Assembly: GCA_023259235.1 (NCBI GenBank)
Contig: JAHFQQ010000130.1
Coordinates: 1-9,299 of the forward strand
Source: Polaromonas sp.
GTDB lineage: Bacteria > Pseudomonadota > Gammaproteobacteria > Burkholderiales > Burkholderiaceae_C
Reading direction: 5' to 3'
Length of the DNA stretch: 9,299 nt
Positions 1 to 5,895 of this stretch are shown here, piece by piece (position 1 is the stretch's first letter; each line of letters starts with the position of its first letter). The position numbers and the translations under genes were made by a program. The notes under the pieces are model-generated. The model did no database searches, was not told the origin of the DNA, and saw only the letters and a program-made list of their open reading frames with translations.

Positions 1-43
1 AAAACAGGCAGCATAAGGCCTCAGCCAAAAAAATAATACTTTT

Positions 44-91
44 GTTTTGATAGCTACAGATGTCCGCTTCTATTGGGTCATAGGCCGATTC
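44..91 (-). repeat. Diverged copy of a dispersed Comamonadaceae-type intergenic repeat (copy A)
   Basis: Read on the minus strand, this stretch contains GCGGACATCTGTAGCTATC followed by AAAA. That resembles the core of the copy at 497-535 (GCGGGCAGGAGCAGCTAC then AAAA) in the same order and spacing. It ends one base before the ATG of the first gene. From memory, intergenic repeats ending in an AGCTATCAAAA-like motif are abundant in Polaromonas and Rhodoferax genomes; I could not check this. The copy is diverged, so its boundaries are approximate. No other gene is visible in bases 1-92. Confidence 0.5.
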
Positions 92-92
92 A

Positions 93-1406
93 ATGCATGA
101 ATTTGACGTTGTGGTAATAGGCGCGGGCGCTGCCGGGCTGTTTTGCGCCGGGGTGGCGGGCCAGCGGGGCCTGAAGGTCTTGCTGGTCGATCACAACGAA
201 AAAGTGGCCGAAAAAATCCGCATCTCGGGCGGCGGGCGCTGCAACTTCACCAACCGTGAAGTGGGTCCGGGCAACTTCCTGAGCGAAAACCCGCACTTTT
301 GCCGCTCAGCCCTGTCGCGCTACACGCCGCAAGATTTCATGGCGCTGCTGCAGCGCCATGGCGTTCCCTTCCATGAAAAGCACAAGGGCCAGTTATTTTG
401 CGACCATTCGGCCGAAGACGTGATCGACCTGCTGCTGGCTGAGTGCACTGCGGGCCGGGTCACGCACTGGCAGCCCTGCAGCATAAAAAGCATCACCAGC
501 CCTTATCAGGCGGGCAGGAGCAGCTACAAAATAGAGAGTGATCGCGGAATGATCAACGCGCCGCAGGTGGTGATTGCCACGGGCGGCCTGTCGATTCCGA
601 AAATCGGCGCGACCGATTTTGGCTATTGCGTCGCCAGGCAGTTCGGCCTGCGCCTGGTCGAGCCCAGGGCCGCGCTGGTACCGCTGACCTTCGACGCTGA
701 TACCTGGACGCCCTATTCCCGGTTGGCCGGTCTCTCGCTGCCGGTGCGGATTGAAACCACGCCACCCGATCAGCGCCAGGACGCCAGCCCCCGGCAACGC
801 GGGAAAGCCGTGGTTTTCGCCGAAGACCTGCTGTTCACTCATCGGGGCCTGAGCGGCCCGGCAGTGCTGCAGATATCCAGTTTCTGGCGTGAAGGCCAGC
901 CCTTGCGCATCAACCTCGCGCCTGACCTGGACCTGCCCGCAACGCTGCTGCGCGCCAAGGCGGTCTCGAAAAAACTGGTTGCCAACGAACTGGCCGCCTG
1001 GGTTCCCGGCCGCCTGGCCGACGCCTGGGTCAGTCAGGACCCGGCGCTGCAGCGCCCCATCAGCGACGCCACTGACAAGGCCCTGCTGACACTGGCGCGG
1101 CATCTGGCCGCCTGGAGCCTCACGCCCACCGGCACCGAAGGCTACAAAAAGGCGGAAGTCACCAGCGGCGGCATTGACACCCGGGATCTGTCGTCGCAAA
1201 CCATGGAATCCCGACAGCGTGGGCTGTATTTCATTGGCGAGGTGGTTGACGTGACCGGCTGGCTGGGCGGCTACAACTTTCAGTGGGCCTGGGCTTCGGC
1301 TTTTGCCTGCGCACAGGCGCTGACTGGCAACCAGGCCGGGCCTGCGGGGAAATGGCCCCCTGGCGGCAACGCATTTTCACAGAGTTTTCGTGAAACATCG
1401 CTATAA
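93..1406 (+). CDS. HI0933/YhiN-family NAD(P)/FAD-dependent oxidoreductase
   Basis: This is a 437-residue cytoplasmic flavoprotein of the HI0933-like (YhiN) family, whose physiological substrate is unknown. The N-terminus carries an FAD-binding Rossmann motif, GAGAAG at residues 10-15, with an acidic residue (D33) at the end of strand 2. The family signature SGGGRCNFTN follows at 45-54. A second dinucleotide-fold motif, IATGG, is at 161-165, followed by the conserved KIGATDFGY stretch. Near the C-terminus, GEVVDVTGWLGGYNFQWAW is the FAD-contacting end typical of the family. The start at 93 places the Rossmann strand directly at the N-terminus as expected, although no Shine-Dalgarno sequence is visible. 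The protein is slightly longer than the usual 390-420 residues. Residues about 136-147 lie in a piece of dispersed repeat, and the last ~35 residues look unconserved. The family call is strong; the role is not known. Confidence 0.93.
   Translation: MHEFDVVVIGAGAAGLFCAGVAGQRGLKVLLVDHNEKVAEKIRISGGGRCNFTNREVGPGNFLSENPHFCRSALSRYTPQDFMALLQRHGVPFHEKHKGQLFCDHSAEDVIDLLLAECTAGRVTHWQPCSIKSITSPYQAGRSSYKIESDRGMINAPQVVIATGGLSIPKIGATDFGYCVARQFGLRLVEPRAALVPLTFDADTWTPYSRLAGLSLPVRIETTPPDQRQDASPRQRGKAVVFAEDLLFTHRGLSGPAVLQISSFWREGQPLRINLAPDLDLPATLLRAKAVSKKLVANELAAWVPGRLADAWVSQDPALQRPISDATDKALLTLARHLAAWSLTPTGTEGYKKAEVTSGGIDTRDLSSQTMESRQRGLYFIGEVVDVTGWLGGYNFQWAWASAFACAQALTGNQAGPAGKWPPGGNAFSQSFRETSL
497..535 (+). 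repeat. In-frame copy of the dispersed repeat inside the HI0933-family gene
   Basis: Bases 498-514 (AGCCCTTATCAGGCGGG) match 5835-5851 (AGCCCTTAATAGGCGGG) at 15 of 17 positions. The similarity continues as GAG..GCT and an A-rich end. The stretch also shares GCGG.CA...G.AGCTA with the reverse complement of copy A at 44-91. It is read in frame as about 12 residues, SPYQAGRSSYKI (136-147). These fall between a predicted strand and the DRG...VVIATGG strand, where the family is variable in length. Confidence 0.6.
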
Positions 1407-1407
1407 T
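1402..1407 (+). promoter_or_regulatory. Predicted -10 box of the rpsU promoter
   Basis: A perfect TATAAT overlaps the TAA stop codon (1404-1406) of the upstream flavoprotein gene. Transcription would begin near 1414 and give a leader of about 74 nt before rpsU. No good -35 hexamer is visible at 16-18 bp, where the sequence is ACAGAG-like, so the promoter may depend on the -10 or on an activator. Confidence 0.6.
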
Positions 1408-1414
1408 CAAAGGC

Positions 1415-1426
1415 TTTGCTAGCAAA
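1415..1426. repeat. 12-bp perfect palindrome in the rpsU leader
   Basis: TTTGCTAGCAAA is a perfect dyad at the predicted 5' end of the rpsU transcript. It could be an operator or a 5' hairpin, but no function can be assigned from sequence. Confidence 0.4.
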
Positions 1427-1487
1427 CCCGCGCCGGGCCTGGTCCTGATCAGATCAATAATGGCGTATCTTTTGGATCAACTTATCA

Positions 1488-1700
1488 ATGACCACCATTC
1501 GTGTAAAAGACAACGAACCCTTCGACGTGGCGCTGCGCCGCTTCAAGCGCACCATCGAAAAGCTCGGCCTGCTGACCGACCTGCGCGCCCGCGAATTCTA
1601 TGAAAAGCCGACTGCCGAGCGCAAGCGCAAGAAGGCGGCCGCCGTCAAACGCAATTACAAACGCATCCGCGCCATGCAGTTGCCGAAAAAGCTGTACTAA
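1488..1700 (+). CDS. rpsU: 30S ribosomal protein S21
   Basis: The gene encodes the small-subunit protein S21, which binds near the 3' end of 16S rRNA and helps messenger selection at initiation. The 70-residue product has the full betaproteobacterial length. Its N-terminus begins MTTIRVKDNEPFDVALRRFK, it has a very basic middle (AERKRKKAAAVKRNYKR), and it ends MQLPKKLY. The start is fixed by the conserved N-terminus. The ribosome binding site is weak, with only a GGA about 12 nt upstream of the ATG. A -10 box at 1402-1407 and a strong terminator at 1723-1758 suggest it is largely its own transcription unit, with yqeY reached by read-through or another start. The rpsU-yqeY order is common; dnaG and rpoD do not follow here. 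Confidence 0.97.
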   Translation: MTTIRVKDNEPFDVALRRFKRTIEKLGLLTDLRAREFYEKPTAERKRKKAAAVKRNYKRIRAMQLPKKLY

Positions 1701-1722
1701 TCGCCCGCCCTTTTCGGCGCGC

Positions 1723-1758
1723 AAAAGCCCGCAAGAGGACGCTCTGCGGGCTTTTTTA
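1723..1758 (+). terminator. Intrinsic terminator of rpsU
   Basis: AAAAGCCCGCA (1723-1733) pairs exactly with TGCGGGCTTTT (1745-1755). The inner bases GAG (1735-1737) and CTC (1742-1744) can extend the stem past a bulged A. The 3' arm runs into a T tract. This is a classic rho-independent terminator 22 bases after the rpsU stop codon. Confidence 0.9.
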
Positions 1759-1796
1759 CTTTTCAACCCTCATTCAGCCCTTATCAGGAGTCCGCA

Positions 1797-2243
1797 ATGT
1801 CACTCAAAGACCAGATCACCGAAGACATGAAAACCGCCATGCGCGCCAGAGACAGCGAGCGCCTGGGCACGATCCGGCTGCTGCTGGCGGCACTCAAGCA
1901 AAAAGAGGTGGACGAACGCGTGGTGCTCGACGATGTGGCCGTGGTTGCCATTGTTGACAAGCTGATCAAGCAGCGCAAGGACTCGATCGAAGCGTTTCAA
2001 AAGGCCGCGCGCACCGACCTGGTCGACAAGGAAGCGGCGGAAATCATCGTGCTGCAGGCCTACCTGCCCGCGCGCCTGAGCGCCGACGAGGTGAGCGCCG
2101 CCGTGAAAGCCATCGTCGCCGAACTTGGCGCCAAAGGCCCGGGCGACATGGGCCGGGTCATGGGCGCCGTCAAGGCAAAGCTGGCCGGCAAGGCCGACAT
2201 GAGCCAGGTGTCCGCCGCCGTGAAGGCCGCGCTGGCGTCTTGA
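1797..2243 (+). CDS. GatB/YqeY domain-containing protein
   Basis: The product is a 148-residue YqeY-type protein, related to the tail domain of the GatB subunit of tRNA-dependent amidotransferase. The free-standing family is thought to bind tRNA or act in aminoacyl-tRNA metabolism, but its exact role is unsettled. The sequence begins MSLKDQITEDMKTAMRARDS and contains the family motifs RLGTIRLLLAALKQKEVDER and LQAYLPARLS. It also has the C-terminal GDMGRVMGAVKAKLAGKADM segment, with full family length. A clear AGGAG (1786-1790) six bases before the ATG fixes the start. It lies after the rpsU terminator, in the usual rpsU-yqeY order, and converges with the EamA gene. Confidence 0.93.
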   Translation: MSLKDQITEDMKTAMRARDSERLGTIRLLLAALKQKEVDERVVLDDVAVVAIVDKLIKQRKDSIEAFQKAARTDLVDKEAAEIIVLQAYLPARLSADEVSAAVKAIVAELGAKGPGDMGRVMGAVKAKLAGKADMSQVSAAVKAALAS

Positions 2244-2254
2244 GGCCGGGCGCA

Positions 2255-2308
2255 TCAAGGGCGACTGAAAATCAGGGCGCAGCCTGCCACCGCCAGGATT
2301 GCGCCGCA
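2255..2308 (-). pseudogene. Orphaned last transmembrane helix of the EamA transporter
   Basis: Directly after the amber codon (TAG, minus strand 2311-2309), the same frame continues for 17 codons, reading CGAILAVAGCALIFSRP, to a TGA at 2257-2255. This is a hydrophobic segment of the kind that forms the tenth helix of DMT transporters, and it sits right after the expected RRPALGA loop. Restoring a sense codon such as TGG would give a protein of about 298 residues, the normal family length. The original gene therefore probably ended at 2255. Confidence 0.75.
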
Positions 2309-3151
2309 CTAGGCGCCCAGCGCCGGCCGACGGCGATACACCGCCCAGAGCAGCGGCAGCAGCAACACGGGTGATACCGACGAAAGCATGCCGACCATGC
2401 CGGCGTTGCCGGTTTCCAGCGCCTTGAGCAGCAGCGTCATGCCCAGCACCATGGAAACGCTGGCGCTGGCAAAGGTGTTGAGCAGGTCTTGCCGGCGCAA
2501 GGGCTGTTTCAGCCGGGCAGGCGAGAGCCCAAAAATCCATCGCAGCGCATGGGCGCCAAAACCCGCACTCATGCGAACGGCGGAGGCCGTGACGGCATCA
2601 AGTGCTGCGCTGGCCATCAGTGGCTTGAGCATGAGCGTCGCCAGCGACTGGCCAAGCGCGGCCAGCAGCCCCAACCCAATCCCGATGGCCAGGCGGCCGT
2701 GCGTGCGCTCCCACTGGTGTGACTCGCCTTCACTCTTACCCAGCGCAATGGCCATCATCACTCCACCGGCCAACAGGGCACAGCCCACCAGTTGCCAGCC
2801 CGCCATGCGCTCGCCCAGCCAGAGCCAGGCCAACACGACAGAAAACAGGGAATGGGTCGCAAACAAAACGCCCGAGCGACGCGGACCGAGCCGGTTCATG
2901 CATGAGAACAGGGCGGTATCGCCGATAAAAATACCCACCAGTCCCGAAGCCACCAGCAAGGCCACGCTCTCGCCAGTCAGGGCCTTCCAGCCGCCGCCAG
3001 CCAGGGCCGCGCCCCATAGCACCACACTGGCAAAGGCCATGCGCCAGCGGGTGAAGGCAAACGCTCCCATGCGCCCCGAAGCCGCCGCGGAAAACAGGTT
3101 GGATACGGCCCAGCAGGCTGCGGCCAGCAGAGCCAGGGCTTCGGACGGCAT
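2309..3151 (-). CDS. EamA/DMT-family transporter, truncated by an amber codon
   Basis: This is an inner-membrane drug/metabolite-transporter (EamA) protein of 280 residues as read. The substrate cannot be told from sequence. Two EamA halves are visible. Helices fall at roughly residues 3-20, 30-50, 62-82, 90-110 and 117-138, then, after a polar loop (SEGESHQWERTHGR), at about 152-173, 185-205, 229-247 and 252-272. That makes nine helices where the family normally has ten. The reading stops at TAG just after YRRRPALGA, and the missing helix is encoded in frame downstream (2255-2308). The start lies 14 bases after the pmbA stop on the same strand, so the two are probably co-transcribed. No good ribosome binding site is visible. 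Whether the shortened protein folds is unknown; the gene may be a recent pseudogene. Confidence 0.85.
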   Translation of the reverse strand: MPSEALALLAAACWAVSNLFSAAASGRMGAFAFTRWRMAFASVVLWGAALAGGGWKALTGESVALLVASGLVGIFIGDTALFSCMNRLGPRRSGVLFATHSLFSVVLAWLWLGERMAGWQLVGCALLAGGVMMAIALGKSEGESHQWERTHGRLAIGIGLGLLAALGQSLATLMLKPLMASAALDAVTASAVRMSAGFGAHALRWIFGLSPARLKQPLRRQDLLNTFASASVSMVLGMTLLLKALETGNAGMVGMLSSVSPVLLLPLLWAVYRRRPALGA

Positions 3152-3165
3152 GCGTCAAGGCGCGA

Positions 3166-4593
3166 TCAACTGCCCGCCACCTTCATGCGGTTGACCAGGA
3201 TGGAGCCCACGGTTTTTGCACCATAGTTGTAGGCGTCGGCGCCTACGGCCTGAATCCCCATAAGCATGTCCCTGAGATTGCCGGCAATAGTGATTTCTTC
3301 AACCGGAAAGGCAATCCGCCCGTTTTCGACCCAGAAACCAGCCGCGCCGCGCGAGTAGTCGCCGGTCACATAGTTCAGGCCCTGGCCCATCAGCTCGGTC
3401 ACAAACAGGCCCCGGCCCAGCTTGCGCAGCATGGCGTCGAGATCGTCGCCGGCGCGCGTCTGGCGGCTGGTCAGCGTGAGGTTGTGCGAGCCGCCGGCAT
3501 TGCCGGTGGTGCGCATGCCCAGCTTGCGGGCCGAATAGGTGCTCAGGAAGTAGCCCTGCACCCGCCCGGCTTCGACCACTTTTCGGGCGCGGGTTTTCAC
3601 GCCTTCCTCGTCAAACGGCGCGCTGCCCTTGCCTTTGAGCAAGTGCGGGTCTTCGACAATGTCGACATGCCGGGGGAAAGCTGTCTTGCCCAGACTGTCC
3701 GCCAAAAATGTGTTTTTGCGGTAGAGCGCGCCGCCACTGATGGCCTGCACAAAGCCGCCGAGCAGGCCAGCAGCCAGTGGCGACTCAAACAGCACCGGGC
3801 ATTGGGTGGTCGGGATTTTACGGCTTTTCAGGCGCGCCAGCGCACGCTCGGCCGCATAGCGGCCCACGGCCTCGGGGCGGGCCAGCTCGGTGGCATCACG
3901 CATCGAACTGTACCAGGCATCGCGCTGCATCTGCCCGCCCCTGCCAGCAATGGGAGCCACCGAAATGCTGTGCCGCGAGCTGGCATAGCCGCCGCGAAAT
4001 CCCCTGGTGTGGGCGCTGAAGAAATGGCTTTGCTGCGCCGATACCCCCGCCCCTTCGCTGTTGGTGATGAGGCGGCTGGTGCCCATGGCTGCAGCTTCGC
4101 ACTGCAGCGCCAGCCGGGCGGCTTCTTCCGAGGTAATGGCCCAGGGATAAAACAGGTCAAGCTCGAGCTGCTTGCGGGCAACGTCACGCTCGTCGGGCAG
4201 GCCCGAGGTTTCGTCTTCTGCTGTGAAGCGCGCGATGTCATAGGCCGCTTTCACGGTTTGCTGAATCGCTGCTTTTGAAAAATCGCTGGTGGCCGCATTG
4301 CCGCGTTTTTTGCCGAGGTACACCGTGATGCCCAGCGACTTGTCACGGTTGCGCTCGACGTTTTCGAGCTCGCCCTTGCGCACGCTGACCGACAGGCCGC
4401 AGCCTTCCGATGCCTCAGCCGCAGCGTCGCTGGCGCCGAGCTTTTTGGCGTGGGCCAGCGCGCGATCAACCAGTTCCTCGAAAAAGCCGCGTGAGTAGCT
4501 GAAGCCGCTTTCCGGCTGATGGGGTGGGCTGGCTGGGCGAGCGATGGCGTTCGCAGCGTTGCGGGAGGCACGGGCAGAAGATTTTTGGGTCAT
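3166..4593 (-). CDS. pmbA: Metalloprotease subunit PmbA/TldE
   Basis: PmbA (TldE) is the non-catalytic partner of the TldD zinc protease. The heterodimer matures microcin B17 and degrades peptides such as CcdA in E. coli. The 475-residue product shows the TldD/PmbA fold: an N-terminal domain containing GCGLSVSVRKGELENVERNR and LGITVYLGKKRGNAATSDFS, a middle domain, and a C-terminal domain with GLNYVTGDYSRGAAGFWVENG and ITIAGNLRDM. No HExxxH zinc motif is present, which separates it from TldD. The ATG at 4593 is preferred over one 18 codons upstream (4647), because the upstream codons would run into darP; the first ~30 residues are unconserved either way. There is no Shine-Dalgarno sequence. 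It is divergent from darP, an arrangement also seen in E. coli. No tldD lies in the window. Confidence 0.93.
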   Translation of the reverse strand: MTQKSSARASRNAANAIARPASPPHQPESGFSYSRGFFEELVDRALAHAKKLGASDAAAEASEGCGLSVSVRKGELENVERNRDKSLGITVYLGKKRGNAATSDFSKAAIQQTVKAAYDIARFTAEDETSGLPDERDVARKQLELDLFYPWAITSEEAARLALQCEAAAMGTSRLITNSEGAGVSAQQSHFFSAHTRGFRGGYASSRHSISVAPIAGRGGQMQRDAWYSSMRDATELARPEAVGRYAAERALARLKSRKIPTTQCPVLFESPLAAGLLGGFVQAISGGALYRKNTFLADSLGKTAFPRHVDIVEDPHLLKGKGSAPFDEEGVKTRARKVVEAGRVQGYFLSTYSARKLGMRTTGNAGGSHNLTLTSRQTRAGDDLDAMLRKLGRGLFVTELMGQGLNYVTGDYSRGAAGFWVENGRIAFPVEEITIAGNLRDMLMGIQAVGADAYNYGAKTVGSILVNRMKVAGS

Positions 4594-4602
4594 ATGGGTC
4601 GC

Positions 4603-4609
4603 TATGATA
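4603..4609. promoter_or_regulatory. Symmetric -10 element, predicted bidirectional promoter for pmbA and darP
   Basis: The sequence TATGATA reads TATGAT on the plus strand (4603-4608) and TATCAT on the minus strand (4609-4604), so two -10 hexamers overlap almost completely. Starts about 7 nt beyond each hexamer would lie near 4615 (+) and 4597 (-), about four bases before each ATG (4619 and 4593). Neither gene has a Shine-Dalgarno sequence, which fits very short leaders. No convincing -35 element is seen on either side. Confidence 0.5.
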
Positions 4610-4618
4610 CTGACTGCC

Positions 4619-5227
4619 ATGAACAACAAGACTCCCAAGGCCATCAAGGGCTACTGGTCCAACGGCCGCTTCGTGAAACCCGAAGAAATTGCGCTGGAGG
4701 AAGCAGGCCCGCCAAGCAAGACCCGGCTCAAGGCCGAGGCCGACGAAAAGCAGGTGCTGGGCGAGGCGCTCCTGACCTTGCGCCCCGACCTGATGGCACG
4801 GCTCGACCTGCCCGCCAAGCTGCTGGACGCCATCGCCGAGGCCAAACGGATTTCCAGTTTCGAGGGCAAGCGCCGCCAGATGCAGTTTATCGGCAAACTG
4901 ATGCGCCCGCTCGACGCCGAACCGATCCGCGCCGCCATCAACGAGCAACTCAACGGCTCGGCCGAGCTCACGCTGGCGCTGCACCAGGCCGAGCAATGGC
5001 GCGACCGTTTGATTGACTCGGACGAGGCGCTGGGACGCTGGCTCACCGCACACCCCGCCACTGACGCGCAGCAGTTGCGCGCGCTGATCCGCCAGGCCCG
5101 CAAGGATGCCAAGCCCGGGAAACCGGGCGAGGCGCCGCGCCACGGCAAGCCCTACCGCGAGATCTTCCAGATGGTCAAGGAAGCGCTAACCCGCGAAAAC
5201 CAGGAACAAGAGGCGCCTGGCACATGA
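4619..5227 (+). CDS. darP: Ribosome biogenesis factor YjgA/DarP (DUF615)
   Basis: DarP (YjgA) binds late 50S precursors and helps mature the peptidyl-transferase centre in E. coli. The product from the ATG at 4619 has 202 residues. It opens with GYWSNGRFVKPEE and contains the DUF615 segments KTRLKAEADEKQVLGEALLT, RISSFEGKRRQMQFIGKLMR and RQARKDAKPGKPGEAPRHGK. It ends with KPYREIFQMVKEAL, and the protein is highly charged and helical throughout. A longer in-frame start at 4544 would overlap the coding part of pmbA and adds no conserved residues, so I reject it. The stop overlaps the mog start in ATGA, implying translational coupling. The divergent darP-pmbA pairing is conserved in gammaproteobacteria. 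Confidence 0.93.
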   Translation: MNNKTPKAIKGYWSNGRFVKPEEIALEEAGPPSKTRLKAEADEKQVLGEALLTLRPDLMARLDLPAKLLDAIAEAKRISSFEGKRRQMQFIGKLMRPLDAEPIRAAINEQLNGSAELTLALHQAEQWRDRLIDSDEALGRWLTAHPATDAQQLRALIRQARKDAKPGKPGEAPRHGKPYREIFQMVKEALTRENQEQEAPGT

Positions 5228-5820
5228 GCAACCCGCGTGATTCAGTGAAGCTGGGCATCGTGTCGGTCAGCGACCGCGCCTCGGCCGGTGTTTATGTGGA
5301 CAAAGGCCTGCCAGCCCTGAAGGAATGGCTCACCCGCGCCCTGAAAAATCCCCTCACCTTTGAAGAGCGGCTGATTCCCGACGAACCGGCGCGCATCAGC
5401 GCGGCTCTGATTGAACTGGTGGAGGCGGGCTGCTCGCTGGTCCTGACCACCGGCGGCACCGGTCCGGCGCCGCGCGACGTCACGCCCGAGGCCACGCTGG
5501 CCGTGGCTGACCGGGAGATGCCGGGTTTTGGCGAGCAGATGCGCCAGATCAGCCTCAAATTCGTGCCGACCGCCATCCTGTCACGCCAGGTCGCGGTGAT
5601 TCGCGGCCAAAGCCTGATCATCAATCTGCCCGGGCAGCCCAAATCGATCGCCGAGACGCTCGAAGGCTTGAAAAATGCCGACGGAACAACGGCTGTTGCG
5701 GGGATCTTTGCCGCCGTGCCCTACTGCATTGACCTGATTGGCGGGCCGTATCTTGAAACCGACGATTCAGTTTGCCAGGCGTTCCGGCCAAAAAATGCGG
5801 TTCGCCCTACAACATTTTAA
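5224..5820 (+). CDS. mog: Molybdopterin adenylyltransferase
   Basis: Mog adenylylates molybdopterin, the step before MoeA inserts molybdate during molybdenum cofactor synthesis. The 198-residue product has the full E. coli MogA length. The nucleotide-binding motif TTGGTGPAPRDVTPEAT lies at 75-91, and the family segment REMPGFGEQMRQIS follows at 97-110. NLPGQPKSI at 134-142 and GIFAAVPYCIDLIGGPYLET near the C-terminus complete the match. The start overlaps the darP stop, with AAGAGG (5208-5213) ten bases upstream as a likely ribosome binding site. The final residues PTTF and the TAA stop appear to lie in the edge of a dispersed repeat (5815-5880). Other cofactor genes are not in the window. 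Confidence 0.95.
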   Translation: MSNPRDSVKLGIVSVSDRASAGVYVDKGLPALKEWLTRALKNPLTFEERLIPDEPARISAALIELVEAGCSLVLTTGGTGPAPRDVTPEATLAVADREMPGFGEQMRQISLKFVPTAILSRQVAVIRGQSLIINLPGQPKSIAETLEGLKNADGTTAVAGIFAAVPYCIDLIGGPYLETDDSVCQAFRPKNAVRPTTF

Positions 5821-5880
5821 TTAATTAGCGCTATAGCCCTTAATAGGCGGGTGCGAGATGCTCCTTAAATAAGAGCATTC
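5815..5880 (+). repeat. Dispersed repeat copy B between mog and cysE
   Basis: The copy starts in the last codons of mog and fills most of the gap to cysE. Its core AGCCCTTAATAGGCGGG (5835-5851) matches the copy inside the HI0933-family gene at 15 of 17 bases. It contains the palindromes TTAATTAA (5817-5824) and TAGCGCTA (5826-5833). It also holds a short hairpin, ATGCTC (5858-5863) with GAGCAT (5873-5878). That hairpin has no T tract, so I do not call it a terminator, though it could weakly separate the two convergent genes. Confidence 0.6.
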
Positions 5881-5895
5881 TGAAACTTCGAGCCA

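Noticed and set aside
393..1199. Long open frame (268 codons) on the minus strand inside the HI0933-family gene
   Set aside because: It is the antisense shadow of a well-supported gene in GC-rich DNA. The translation is low-complexity, Gln/Gly/Arg-rich, with no motif.
2388..3194. Long plus-strand open frame opposite the EamA gene
   Set aside because: It is antisense to a clear membrane transporter. The translation is Ser/Pro/Arg-rich without family features, and it overlaps the whole real gene.
3484..4278. Plus-strand open frame opposite pmbA
   Set aside because: It is a shadow of pmbA, which has conserved motifs along its full length. The opposite translation shows no domain.
4466..5143. 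Minus-strand open frame opposite darP
   Set aside because: It is antisense to a conserved gene and crosses the divergent start region. No recognisable protein features.
4619..5820. darP-mog as a fused or novel two-gene system
   Set aside because: Both are ordinary housekeeping genes of normal length. The ATGA overlap is common operon packing.
5858..5878. Possible bidirectional terminator between mog and cysE
   Set aside because: The stem is only six base pairs and neither strand has a T tract after it, so I keep it as part of the repeat.
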